DNA from: Thermodesulfovibrio sp.
Lineage (GTDB): Bacteria > Nitrospirota > Thermodesulfovibrionia > Thermodesulfovibrionales > JdFR-85
Direction: 5' to 3'
Assembly (NCBI GenBank): GCA_027050975.1
Contig: JALUAR010000051.1
Location: 5,866 to 23,236, forward strand
DNA: 17,371 nt
Under the pieces are notes generated by a model that made no database searches, was not told the origin of the DNA, and saw only the letters and a list, made by a program, of their open reading frames with translations. Positions 7,497-15,692 of the stretch are shown one piece after another; positions within the stretch are counted from its first letter, which is position 1; each line of letters opens with the position of its first letter. The translations under genes and the position numbers were made by a program.

Positions 7497-10214
7497 ATGA
7501 AAGAGGTCAAGACATATTGCTTTCAATGTTACAACGGACCTGATCCTTTCAAGATGATCGTAGAGGACGGGATTGTCAGACACATTGAGCCTGACTTTGA
7601 CTGTGCCGGAATAAGTCCTGGTGAGGGCAGGGTATGTGTTAAGGCATATGGCCTTGTTCAGAAGATGTACAATCCGAACAGGATCAAGACACCACTGATC
7701 CGTACAAATCCAAAAAAAGGCAAAAACGAAGACCCTCGATTCAGAGAGGCCACATGGGATGAGGCCCTTGAACTTGTTGCGGAAAAACTGAGAGAGATAA
7801 GAAAGAAGGGCCTTCTTGATGAGAAGGGGTATCCCCGTCTTGCCGTCTCCATGGGTGAGGCAGGCTCTCCTGCAGGGTATGGCGGCACCTTTCCTGCCTT
7901 TCTGTCTGCCTGGGGACCGATAGACTTTACTCTTGGAGGTGGCGAGGGTTCAAAATGCTACCATGCCGAGCATCTCTACGGTGAACTCTGGCACAGGGCC
8001 TTCATTGTTGCCTCTGACACTCCACGAAACAGATGGACTCTCTCCTTTGGCCATAACACAAATGCCTCTGCCGGTGTTTCAGGCGCAATGAGGCATGCCG
8101 ATGCCAGAGAGCGAGGATACAAAAGAATTCAGGCTGAACCACATCTTTCCGTAAGTGCCGTAACCTCGGATGAGTGGATACCAATAAAGACAAAGACAGA
8201 TGCCCCCTTTATGTATGCCATGATTAATGTAATCCTCCATGAGATGGCCTGGGAAAAGGTCTGTGACATCGACTTTATCAAAAAAAGAACCAATAGTCCA
8301 TATCTGATAGGTCCAAGGGGGTACTACCTGAGAGATATAGAGACCGGAGAGGTCCTTGTCTGGGACAGTGTAGAGGGCGCTTCGAAGATCTACAATGATC
8401 CCTCTATCAAAGACTTTGCCCTTACAGGCAAATACAGAGTGCGGGCAAAGGAACGCGGTCCAGACGGTGAAGAGTGGATCTATGACGAGGCAGAGTGTAG
8501 ACCTGCCTTTCAGCTTCTTCTTGAACATATGAGAGCCTATACCCCTGAGTGGGCCTCAGAGGTTTGCGATGTACCTGCCTCCACAATCAGAAGGATCGCC
8601 AGGGAGATGATTGAAAATGCCAGCATAGGTGCAGAGATAGAGATCTGCGGTGAGAAGATACCTCTAAGACCTGTGGCTATCACCCTGGGTAAAACTATCA
8701 GCAACGGTCCCGGTGGATATCAGGCATGCTGGGCTCGTACTATCCTGGCAATGCTTACAGGCTCCCTTGAGGTTGCCGGAGGTTCTGTAGGAGCATCCCA
8801 GAGGCTGAACAGACCCCATCATGACCGATGGTCAAGCATATGGCCAGGAGAGGACGGATTCTTTCAGAACTTTCTTAATCCCACAGATCCCGAAAGAAGA
8901 GCCAATCTTCCAAAGACAAGGTCCCATTACACCGAACTAGTTCCCCTTGTGGGAAACACAGGATGGTCACCCTTTCTATCACCTGTACCGCATGCATGGT
9001 TGTGGTTCAGCCAGAGTCCGGAGAACTGGGAAAAGCCAACCTATCCTGATGTATGGATTATTTATAGAACCAATCCGAATATGTCCATGTATTACACAGA
9101 CCTTATGGAAGAAACCACAAAGGAGTTTCCCTTTATCGTATCCATCGGATATACCCTTGATGAGACAAACTGGTATGCTGATGTGATTCTTCCAGAACAT
9201 ACGGACCTTGAAGGGCTTCAGCTCTTCAGAGTGGGACCTTCCACTCACTCTGAGGCATACTGGCAGGAGTACGGCTTTGCCCTCCGCCAGCCAGGAACTG
9301 CCCCTCCTTACAACACCATGGATATGACAGAACTCAGCACCGAACTGGCAATCCGTACAGGCATCCTGAAGGAATACAATGAGGCAATAAATGCTGGCAT
9401 TATCCTCGGTATCAGACTCCAGGGAAGAGGTTACAACTATATGCTCAATCCTGATAGAAGATACTCCATAGAAGAGATATGGGACAGGCTCTGCAGGGCC
9501 TCAGTGAGGCTACTTACCAATGGAAAAGAGGAGCGAGACCTGGAGTGGTTTAAACAAAACGGCTATTTCACTGTTGTCTATCCATTTATCAGGCACTTTC
9601 TTCATCCTGTAATGGTGAAGTGGGGACTCCGTTATGAGATACCCTATCAGGGAAGGCTAAAGATTATAGGTGAGGAACTGAAAAGGCGACTGGAAGACAA
9701 GGGTATTAAGTGGTGGGAGGAACAGCTAAAGGAATATGAGGCCCTTCCCAGGTGTGAGGACTTCTCCCAAAAATGGGACGAATCTGTCAGGGCTCTTGGC
9801 TTAGACCCCGACGAATACCCCTTCTATATGGTCAATACAAGAAGTATGCAGTATGCCTGGGGAAGCAATGCCTCATTGCCTATCATGGCAGAGATGGCAA
9901 AGTATGTAACTGGCTTCGGTGGCATAGTAATCAATGCCTCGGTTGCCGAAAAGCTTGGCATAGAGGATGGTGACACAGTGGTGGTGGAGTCTCCTGTGAA
10001 AAAGAAGACCTGCAGGGCGATTGTAAGGGAGGGTATCAGGCCTGATACGGTGCTTGTTACAGGCCAGTTCGGTAACTGGGCTGTGCCTTTTGCAAAGGAT
10101 CTGAAGATACCGAGTCTTAATGAGTTCATGTATCCCGATCAGAGACTGTTCGATGCCGGCGGTAGCAGCGCTGATATAGTGAAGGTGAAAGTATATAAAA
10201 TAACAATCGATTAA
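7497..10214 (+). CDS. Molybdopterin (Mo/W-bisPGD) oxidoreductase, DMSO-reductase family, PadB/PsrA-like catalytic subunit
   Basis: A 905-residue catalytic subunit of the DMSO reductase superfamily. The N-terminus carries C8-x2-C11, C36 and C47 for a [4Fe-4S] cluster; the usual third cysteine, four residues after the second, is P15 here. Next come the ATWDEAL segment and a metal-site motif SKCYHAEH, where C154 is the probable Mo or W ligand. The C-terminal molybdopterin-dinucleotide-binding domain shows ASVAEKLGIEDGDTVVVESP and VRPD-like sequence. There is no twin-arginine signal, so it should work in the cytoplasm. With the ferredoxin and NrfD-type subunits it forms an ABC complex like phenylacetyl-CoA:acceptor oxidoreductase or polysulfide/thiosulfate reductase. 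The first fits a cytoplasmic enzyme near an acyl-CoA ligase better. An AGGGAG precedes the ATG. The substrate remains unproven. Confidence 0.9.
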   Translation: MKEVKTYCFQCYNGPDPFKMIVEDGIVRHIEPDFDCAGISPGEGRVCVKAYGLVQKMYNPNRIKTPLIRTNPKKGKNEDPRFREATWDEALELVAEKLREIRKKGLLDEKGYPRLAVSMGEAGSPAGYGGTFPAFLSAWGPIDFTLGGGEGSKCYHAEHLYGELWHRAFIVASDTPRNRWTLSFGHNTNASAGVSGAMRHADARERGYKRIQAEPHLSVSAVTSDEWIPIKTKTDAPFMYAMINVILHEMAWEKVCDIDFIKKRTNSPYLIGPRGYYLRDIETGEVLVWDSVEGASKIYNDPSIKDFALTGKYRVRAKERGPDGEEWIYDEAECRPAFQLLLEHMRAYTPEWASEVCDVPASTIRRIAREMIENASIGAEIEICGEKIPLRPVAITLGKTISNGPGGYQACWARTILAMLTGSLEVAGGSVGASQRLNRPHHDRWSSIWPGEDGFFQNFLNPTDPERRANLPKTRSHYTELVPLVGNTGWSPFLSPVPHAWLWFSQSPENWEKPTYPDVWIIYRTNPNMSMYYTDLMEETTKEFPFIVSIGYTLDETNWYADVILPEHTDLEGLQLFRVGPSTHSEAYWQEYGFALRQPGTAPPYNTMDMTELSTELAIRTGILKEYNEAINAGIILGIRLQGRGYNYMLNPDRRYSIEEIWDRLCRASVRLLTNGKEERDLEWFKQNGYFTVVYPFIRHFLHPVMVKWGLRYEIPYQGRLKIIGEELKRRLEDKGIKWWEEQLKEYEALPRCEDFSQKWDESVRALGLDPDEYPFYMVNTRSMQYAWGSNASLPIMAEMAKYVTGFGGIVINASVAEKLGIEDGDTVVVESPVKKKTCRAIVREGIRPDTVLVTGQFGNWAVPFAKDLKIPSLNEFMYPDQRLFDAGGSSADIVKVKVYKITID

Positions 10215-10220
10215 AATGAA

Positions 10221-10256
10221 GGATGGTTTGACCGAGTCCTGCACGTCATACCATCC
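10221..10256 (+). terminator. Stem-loop between oxidoreductase and ferredoxin-subunit genes
   Basis: The arms 10221-10232 (GGATGGTTTGAC) and 10245-10256 (GTCATACCATCC) pair at 11 of 12 positions around a 12-base loop, seven bases after the oxidoreductase stop. Only a short TCTT follows. As the cluster continues, it is more likely an attenuating or mRNA-stabilising hairpin than a full terminator. Confidence 0.5.
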
Positions 10257-10304
10257 TCTTAAGATCTTTGAGTTGTCTTATGCGTGTTTAAAGGGAGCAA
10301 GCAG

Positions 10305-10949
10305 ATGAAAAGGTATGCAATGGTTGTAGACCTGAAGAAATGTCTGGGTTGCCAGACCTGCACAATCTCATGCAAGCTCTTTCACGGCTTAGGGCCCGAT
10401 ATCGTACGAGTAAAGGTAATTGAACAGGAGGAAGGCGAGTTTCCTCATGTCGAGAGGATGTTTATTCCCCTGAGATGCATGCATTGTGATGATCCTGAAT
10501 GCCTGAAGGCATGTCCCACGGGTGCAACAAAAAAGAGAACCGATGGCATTGTAATTGTTGATCAGGATGAATGCATGGGCTGCCGTTACTGTGCAGTGGT
10601 ATGTCCCTATCAGGCAAGAACCTTTATTGCCGTGGACAGGAGATACTTCCCCGGCAATGGAAACCTCTGGGAGGCAAAACGTTATACAGAGCACCAGACA
10701 GGCACAATGCAGAAGTGTGACTTCTGCTACAAAAGGATAGATGAGGGCATCAGCAGGGGGCTTGAGCCAGGCATAGCGCCCGAAGCCACCCCCATGTGCG
10801 TTATCTCATGTATCGGAAAGGCCCTTTACTTTGGTGATCTTAATGATCCCGAAAGTAAGGTCTCCAGATTGATAAAACAGCGGAATGGATTCAGGTTGAA
10901 GGAAGAGCTTGGTACTGAACCGTCAGTCTATTTTTTACCAAGAAGGTGA
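10305..10949 (+). CDS. Four-cluster ferredoxin subunit (PsrB/DmsB/PadC-like)
   Basis: A 214-residue electron-transfer protein with 16 cysteines in four groups, as in DmsB, PsrB and NrfC: CLGCQTCTISC followed by further ligands, CMHCDDPECLKACP, CMGCRYCAVVCP, and CDFC with a late CVISC. It should carry four [4Fe-4S] clusters and pass electrons between the molybdopterin subunit and the NrfD-type membrane subunit. I chose the ATG at 10305 over an in-frame GTG at 10284 because AGGGAG lies seven bases upstream of the ATG and the mature family sequence (MKRYAMVVDLKKC) begins there. There is no signal peptide, in keeping with a cytoplasmic complex. It follows a hairpin after the catalytic gene; downstream lies a palindromic element before the membrane subunit gene. 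Confidence 0.92.
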   Translation: MKRYAMVVDLKKCLGCQTCTISCKLFHGLGPDIVRVKVIEQEEGEFPHVERMFIPLRCMHCDDPECLKACPTGATKKRTDGIVIVDQDECMGCRYCAVVCPYQARTFIAVDRRYFPGNGNLWEAKRYTEHQTGTMQKCDFCYKRIDEGISRGLEPGIAPEATPMCVISCIGKALYFGDLNDPESKVSRLIKQRNGFRLKEELGTEPSVYFLPRR

Positions 10950-10973
10950 GCATGTTTAAATTTAGTTATATAA

Positions 10974-11169
10974 AGCAAGAATGCCTTTTTCACTTCCTGA
11001 GGAAATTTTTGACCCTTCCAGGGCTCGTTACGCTCAAAAATCAAAACTCGGCCTTAAGGCCTCAAACATTGATTTTTGCTTTCTACTTTACAATAGAGAG
11101 TCGCTTCACTTCGCCAGGAAGGGTTCCCCAGAAATTTCCTCTAATGTTCGTTTAAAAGACATTCTTACT
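10974..11169. repeat. MITE-like nested palindromic element inside the operon
   Basis: About 196 bases form nested inverted repeats: outer arms 10974-10989 and 11154-11169 (14 of 16 match), GAGGAAATTT (10999-11008) with AAATTTCCTC (11132-11141), CCCTTCC (11013-11019) with GGAAGGG (11117-11123), CAAAAATCAA (11035-11044) with TTGATTTTTG (11069-11078), and a central perfect GGCCTTAAGGCC (11050-11061). The right arm carries about 25 extra bases. No transposase is encoded. Short open frames across it look like by-products of the repeat. It fills most of the 274-base gap before the membrane-subunit gene. A non-autonomous mobile or dispersed repeat is the best reading. Confidence 0.65.
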
Positions 11170-11223
11170 TTTTGAAAAAGTTTAAAGGAAACATCAAAAA
11201 ATTTAAAAACAGAGGAGAACAAG

Positions 11224-12144
11224 ATGATCAGGACAGAAAGACAACTCTATATTTTCCAGAAGGACTGGACAGGCAACGGCGAACGGGGCATCAGAGACCA
11301 GATGCTGATGCCGGCGATTTTTTTCGGCGCCGTAAGCCCCGGGCTTTTTCTCTCTTCTGTAATTTTTGATTACATCCCGGGACTATGGCTATCAATAACC
11401 CTGAACTTTGTTGGGTATGGGCTTACACATCTGCTTTATTTAGGAAGAATGGAACGATTCTGGCGCGGACTTGCCAATATCAGGACCTCATGGATAAGCA
11501 GAGGGCTCCTGTTCAATATACTTTTCAGTATCACATCCCTCCTTTATACACTCTCTGCAACATTTACCATACCCGTTCTGAATGTCTCCGGTGTGAACAC
11601 AACCCTTAAAATAGCCGGAATAATTTCAGCAATACTCTTTGCTGCCTATCCCGGATTCATGCTCTCCTTTGTAAAGGCGATACCCTTCTGGCGGTCCCTG
11701 CTTGAACCAGCACTTTTCTTTCTGCAGGCCATCATGGCAGGCACAGCCATTCATATACTCAGTTTCGCCTTTACAAAAAGCGGCTATGGCAATACAGACA
11801 TATTAACAGGCATTAATTTCATCCTTATGCTCACAGTACTCCTTTTGATCATGACAGCCCTTGTAATGAAATCACTCCACGGTGAGGCAGAGAGAGTCTC
11901 TGTGAGACACCTCACAATCGGAGGCCTCTCAACATACTTTCTGGGTGGCGCCTTATTTGCAGGACTGGTAGTACCGATTTTTGCACTTTCCCTGATATTC
12001 GCCTTCGGCCTTGACTTACAAAGGTTCGAAATATTACTTTATTCCCTGATGGTCTTTGAGCTTACAGGCGTGTATCTTTGCAAATATTCGATCATAAGGG
12101 CCGGAGTGTACACTCCGGCATTAAAATCAAGGATTTCCATATAA
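11224..12144 (+). CDS. NrfD/PsrC-type polytopic membrane subunit
   Basis: A 306-residue protein with about eight hydrophobic segments (near residues 28-50, 52-76, 94-118, 127-153, 160-186, 195-218, 232-262 and 266-290), the topology and length of PsrC/NrfD/PadD quinone-reactive subunits, which carry no haem. Together with the catalytic and ferredoxin subunits it would link substrate oxidation to the quinone pool, or use quinol for reduction. A GAGGAG lies seven bases before the ATG. It is separated from the ferredoxin gene by a palindromic element, so operon unity depends on read-through. The second MBL gene begins ten bases after its stop. NrfD-type subunits are poorly conserved, so the call rests on topology, size and gene order as much as on sequence. 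Confidence 0.85.
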   Translation: MIRTERQLYIFQKDWTGNGERGIRDQMLMPAIFFGAVSPGLFLSSVIFDYIPGLWLSITLNFVGYGLTHLLYLGRMERFWRGLANIRTSWISRGLLFNILFSITSLLYTLSATFTIPVLNVSGVNTTLKIAGIISAILFAAYPGFMLSFVKAIPFWRSLLEPALFFLQAIMAGTAIHILSFAFTKSGYGNTDILTGINFILMLTVLLLIMTALVMKSLHGEAERVSVRHLTIGGLSTYFLGGALFAGLVVPIFALSLIFAFGLDLQRFEILLYSLMVFELTGVYLCKYSIIRAGVYTPALKSRISI

Positions 12145-12154
12145 GCAAGGGTAT

Positions 12155-12991
12155 ATGACACCATCTCTGAAAATAGGATGTTTCGAACTGTACTGGCTCA
12201 ATGGTGGAAAGTTTGCCCTTGACGGCGGAGCCATGTTTGGTGTTGTGCCCAAGGTGCTATGGTCAAAGAAATATCCCTGCTCAGAGGACAACTTCGTTCC
12301 CCTCACGGCATCACCCATCCTTGTAAAGAGCCAGGATGCCATAGTTCTGATTGAGACTGGTCTGGGCAACAAACTCACAGAAAAACAGCAAAAGATATTC
12401 AATGTTACAGAACAGTGGCAGGTGCCGGAGGATTTAAAAAAGCTGGGACTTTACAGAGAGGATATAGATTTTGTCATCCTCACACATTGCGACTTCGACC
12501 ATGCCGGCGGAATCTTAATGAAAGAGGAAGACAACCTCACCCTTACCTTCCCAAAGGCAAAGCATATCATCCAGAAGCGGGAATGGGAGGATGTTAAAGC
12601 TCCCAACAGAAGATCTGCTCACACCTTCTGGCCAATTAATTTCGAGGGGCTCCAGGAAAGCGGACAGCTTGAACTGGTTGATGGCGAGGCAGAGTTATGC
12701 CCGGGCATCAGGGTCATCCACACTGGAGGTCACAACAACGGACACCAGATAGTATGGATAGAGGATGCCGGTGAGGCTGCGCTCCACCTTGCCGATCTTC
12801 TTCCCACCCATGCACACTTCAACCCTCTCTGGGTAATGGCTTATGACAACTTTCCTCTTGAGGTGATCTCTCTTAAAGAGCAGCTGGAAAAGGAAGGCAT
12901 TGAAAAAAATGCATGGTTTACATTCTATCATGATCCTTTTATGAAGGCTTGCAGATTTAACGAAAAGGGTGAGATTGTCCAAAAGATTTAA
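12155..12991 (+). CDS. Metallo-beta-lactamase-fold hydrolase (lactonase-like)
   Basis: A second MBL-fold protein of 278 residues, in a different subgroup from the first. The metal motif reads H111-C-D113-F-D115-H116, so the usual second histidine of HxHxDH is an aspartate; the other ligands H193 (TGGHNNGHQ), D214 (HLADLLP) and H259 (FYHDP) are present. The GGAMFGVVPKVLW and NFVPLTASPILV segments near the N-terminus resemble AHL-lactonase-like and related MBL proteins. AAGGGT precedes the ATG and the gap to the membrane-subunit gene is ten bases, so it is probably the last gene of the cluster. It may hydrolyse a thioester or lactone formed by the oxidoreductase. Its stop overlaps that of the convergent GH57 gene by four bases. 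Confidence 0.85.
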   Translation: MTPSLKIGCFELYWLNGGKFALDGGAMFGVVPKVLWSKKYPCSEDNFVPLTASPILVKSQDAIVLIETGLGNKLTEKQQKIFNVTEQWQVPEDLKKLGLYREDIDFVILTHCDFDHAGGILMKEEDNLTLTFPKAKHIIQKREWEDVKAPNRRSAHTFWPINFEGLQESGQLELVDGEAELCPGIRVIHTGGHNNGHQIVWIEDAGEAALHLADLLPTHAHFNPLWVMAYDNFPLEVISLKEQLEKEGIEKNAWFTFYHDPFMKACRFNEKGEIVQKI

Positions 12992-15429
12992 GCATGTTCA
13001 ATCGCCTCCATGTTGAAAAAGAGCCGCTCACCCAGCTGCCAGAACTCCTCACACCAACGCATTGCATCCCGGTCTCCTGTGTCAGCCCTTTTCTTCACAT
13101 CCTTCCATAATTCTCTGTGCATCTCGTAATAGATATTCTGCACCATCCAGAGATTTGTCCGGAAGGGAAGCACAAAGACAACGGAAAGAAGATTATGTAT
13201 TCTTTGCAGATGCAGCAGATCCGGTTTTTTCTGGAAGTTTTTCATCTCCTCCTCTATCCTTCGTCTCAGGGTTATCTCTATTGGCGCTGGCTTAAGCTCT
13301 ATGTTCAGACGTTTCATCTGCTCAAGCACAAAGGAGACCTCCTCAAGCCTGACATCTTTGTTTTTTAACTCTCTCAGCAATTGTCCTTTAAGGGCGGTCT
13401 CTGCTGCCATTCTAAAAACTCCGGGCACCTTAAGCCCCAGGTCATTCAGAAGGAAGATGAGATAAGAATTAGCCCTGTAAATCTCCTCAAGCTGCCTCTG
13501 TGCTTCATGTTTCGGATCGCGCACTAATCCATCCAGTAGCCTTTCCTGTTCATCACTAAAGAGATCCTTAAGCCCAAAACTATCAGGCCCGAACACAGCA
13601 TCCACCTCTTCATACAACGAAGACATTCCTCTGGCAAACTGACTTACGAGACGATCTCTTATTTCTCCATATCTCTGCGGTAGTGAAGCCTCCTTCAAAT
13701 AGGCAGAACAGTCGGCTCCGTTTTCACATATTGCAGCAAAGATAAAACGCTCTTCCTCTTCCGTTAAAACAGAGCGGATCTTCAAAAGGCCGGTTATCAA
13801 AAGCCCCTCTTCACGGGATTGTCTATCAGTACTCTCCGGCTGTATCTCATAACAGTACAGATGCTTTAGCTGAGCTGTCTCCTCAAGTGTGCTACTGAGG
13901 GCAAAATGCACCACTATCCTCTTATGATCAATCCTGTCTGATGAGACTTCGGCACGATAAATATCTGCACCAGTGCCTTTTTCATGAATATTGCTTTCTG
14001 CCTCTGAAAGGATATCCAGAAACTCCTCCTCCAGACTTTTACCTGTTATGGCCTTTGCAAGGTCCATCGCTCTGGCAGCATACCGGAGTATCTGCACCGT
14101 TTCTATCCTTGAGATGTCATCGAAGAACCAGCCACAGCTTGTAAACATGAGCATGCTATTGCGTTCCATCTCAAGAAGCCTCAATGCAGTAATTCTTTCA
14201 GTTCGGTCAGGGCTCTTTCGGCAATGCTTTTTGAAGAAGGCTTTCTTTGTTCTTTCCGAGCGATCAAGAATAACATCGATGTAATCATTTCTGGCAGCTT
14301 CGGGATTATGGAATATCTCTTCTGCATACTCTTTGTAAATCTCCCATGTCCTTTCTCTCAGTAGATCAAGGGCCTTTCTGAGTGGAGCCCGCCATTTCTG
14401 ATGCCACTGGGGGTGCCCTCCGGTGGTACATCCGCAGTCAGCCCTCCAGCGCTCCACACCATGGGAACAGCTCCAGGATGTATTCTCCTTGATCTCCACC
14501 TCATACTGAGGCTCAGTCATGGCAAGATAGGCAGCATAGTTGATAATCTCCGCCTTTCGGGAGTGTTGGATATAATCCATCGCGTATGAGAGAGCCATCT
14601 CCGTAAACTTATGGTGATGACCATAGGTTTCACCATCTGTGGCTATGCTTACAATAGGTGGAACAGAGGATTTGCTATTCTCAAGCTGCTTGAGAAGCCT
14701 CTCTGCCAGGGCCTTCCCATCCTTCAGGAGTCCACCAAAGGCAACCTCACTGGCTATCTCATGGTTGTAGAAAAAGATGGTAATTGTCCTGCCGGAAGGC
14801 AGTCTCTGGATGTAAGGTACGGTTGTGTCAATCTCTCCGGCACTGACTTCGGTCCACTCATTATTGTCCATCCGTCTTACCCTGAGGGCCTGACTGGGCG
14901 ATAGCACAGTAAAACCTATGCCCTCTTCAGCCATCAGGTCAAGTGTCTCCAGATCAACTGCAGCCTCAGGAAGCCACATTCCCTCTGGCCGCCGTCCAAA
15001 GTGATGGATAAAATTTTTAATGCCCCATATAATCTGGGTCTTCTTGTCAAAAGACCGGGCAAGAGGCATAATAATATGGTTGTATGCCTGAGAGATGGCA
15101 TTTCCATGGCCATTGTAATGCCTGTCACTCAACCGGTCAGCCTCAATGATTAACCTGTACACCTCGGGAGAACCTCTCACAAGCCAGTCAATCAGGGTGG
15201 GCCCGAAATTGAAGCTCATCTTCAGGTAATTATTCACAATCCGTATGATCCTGCCGCCTTCATCGAGTATCCTTGATCTGGCATTGGGTGCATAGCACTC
15301 GGCATTCACCCTTTCATTCCAGTCATGATAGGGATAGGCGCTTTCCTGTCTCTGTATCCACTCAATATAGGGATTTTCACGGGGAGGCTGATAAAAATGC
15401 CCATGTATGCAGATATACCCTTTCTTCAT
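12988..15429 (-). CDS. GH57-like glycosidase, DUF3536 family
   Basis: An 813-residue protein. The N-terminal half is a glycoside hydrolase 57-type barrel: HGHFYQPPRENPY (9-21), the MWLPEAAVD segment with E155 in the place of the GH57 nucleophile, and the SIATDGETYGHHHKF segment with D265 as the likely acid/base region. A conserved cysteine/histidine-rich WSCSHGVERWRADCGC stretch follows. The rest, about 400 residues, is helical and charged and corresponds to the DUF3536 part. GH57 enzymes act on alpha-glucans (amylase, branching enzyme, 4-alpha-glucanotransferase); a glycogen-related cytosolic role is likely, since there is no signal peptide. A promoter candidate lies just upstream (15445-15474); the Shine-Dalgarno is weak (AAGAG). 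No other glycogen gene is in the window. Confidence 0.88.
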   Translation of the reverse strand: MKKGYICIHGHFYQPPRENPYIEWIQRQESAYPYHDWNERVNAECYAPNARSRILDEGGRIIRIVNNYLKMSFNFGPTLIDWLVRGSPEVYRLIIEADRLSDRHYNGHGNAISQAYNHIIMPLARSFDKKTQIIWGIKNFIHHFGRRPEGMWLPEAAVDLETLDLMAEEGIGFTVLSPSQALRVRRMDNNEWTEVSAGEIDTTVPYIQRLPSGRTITIFFYNHEIASEVAFGGLLKDGKALAERLLKQLENSKSSVPPIVSIATDGETYGHHHKFTEMALSYAMDYIQHSRKAEIINYAAYLAMTEPQYEVEIKENTSWSCSHGVERWRADCGCTTGGHPQWHQKWRAPLRKALDLLRERTWEIYKEYAEEIFHNPEAARNDYIDVILDRSERTKKAFFKKHCRKSPDRTERITALRLLEMERNSMLMFTSCGWFFDDISRIETVQILRYAARAMDLAKAITGKSLEEEFLDILSEAESNIHEKGTGADIYRAEVSSDRIDHKRIVVHFALSSTLEETAQLKHLYCYEIQPESTDRQSREEGLLITGLLKIRSVLTEEEERFIFAAICENGADCSAYLKEASLPQRYGEIRDRLVSQFARGMSSLYEEVDAVFGPDSFGLKDLFSDEQERLLDGLVRDPKHEAQRQLEEIYRANSYLIFLLNDLGLKVPGVFRMAAETALKGQLLRELKNKDVRLEEVSFVLEQMKRLNIELKPAPIEITLRRRIEEEMKNFQKKPDLLHLQRIHNLLSVVFVLPFRTNLWMVQNIYYEMHRELWKDVKKRADTGDRDAMRWCEEFWQLGERLFFNMEAIEHA

Positions 15430-15444
15430 AACAAGCTCTTAGTT

Positions 15445-15474
15445 ATTGTACCCTTATACATGGCATAAAGACAA
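15445..15474 (-). promoter_or_regulatory. Candidate sigma-70 promoter for the GH57-like gene
   Basis: On the minus strand TTGTCT (15469-15474) and TACAAT (15445-15450) are separated by 18 bases. This gives a start of transcription about ten bases before the ATG at 15429, so the leader would be very short. Confidence 0.45.
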
Positions 15475-15631
15475 TTCGATAGACATCAGTTTATTGTTTG
15501 ATGACATTTGTCTGAGAACAATCCGTCAGGCAATGGAAGTCGCCTTTTAGGGGTATCTATTACCCAAATCCAGCGATAAGATATAAAGGAGTGTCGGTTT
15601 TTTGTTGCCGCTATATCTGGGTATTATTATA

Positions 15632-15661
15632 TTGAACCCAGGGCTTTGGAAAAGGCATAAT
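15632..15661 (+). promoter_or_regulatory. Candidate sigma-70 promoter for the cupin gene
   Basis: TTGAAC (15632-15637) and CATAAT (15656-15661) are 18 bases apart, placing the start of transcription near 15668 and leaving a leader of about 25 bases that carries GGAGG. Upstream lie GGGTA-N5-TACCC (15551-15565) and AGATATA (15579-15585) paired with TATATCT (15612-15618), possible protein-binding dyads. Confidence 0.45.
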
Positions 15662-15692
15662 ATTGTTTGAATCTATATTGAATGGAGGCACA

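Noticed and set aside
10946..11175. Two overlapping small open frames (about 64-69 codons) in the gap after the ferredoxin gene
   Set aside because: They run across the nested palindrome, lack a family signature, and look like by-products of repeat sequence.
12127..12402. Minus-strand open frame of 91 codons opposite the second MBL gene
   Set aside because: It is a shadow of a well-supported coding frame with clear metal-binding motifs on the plus strand.
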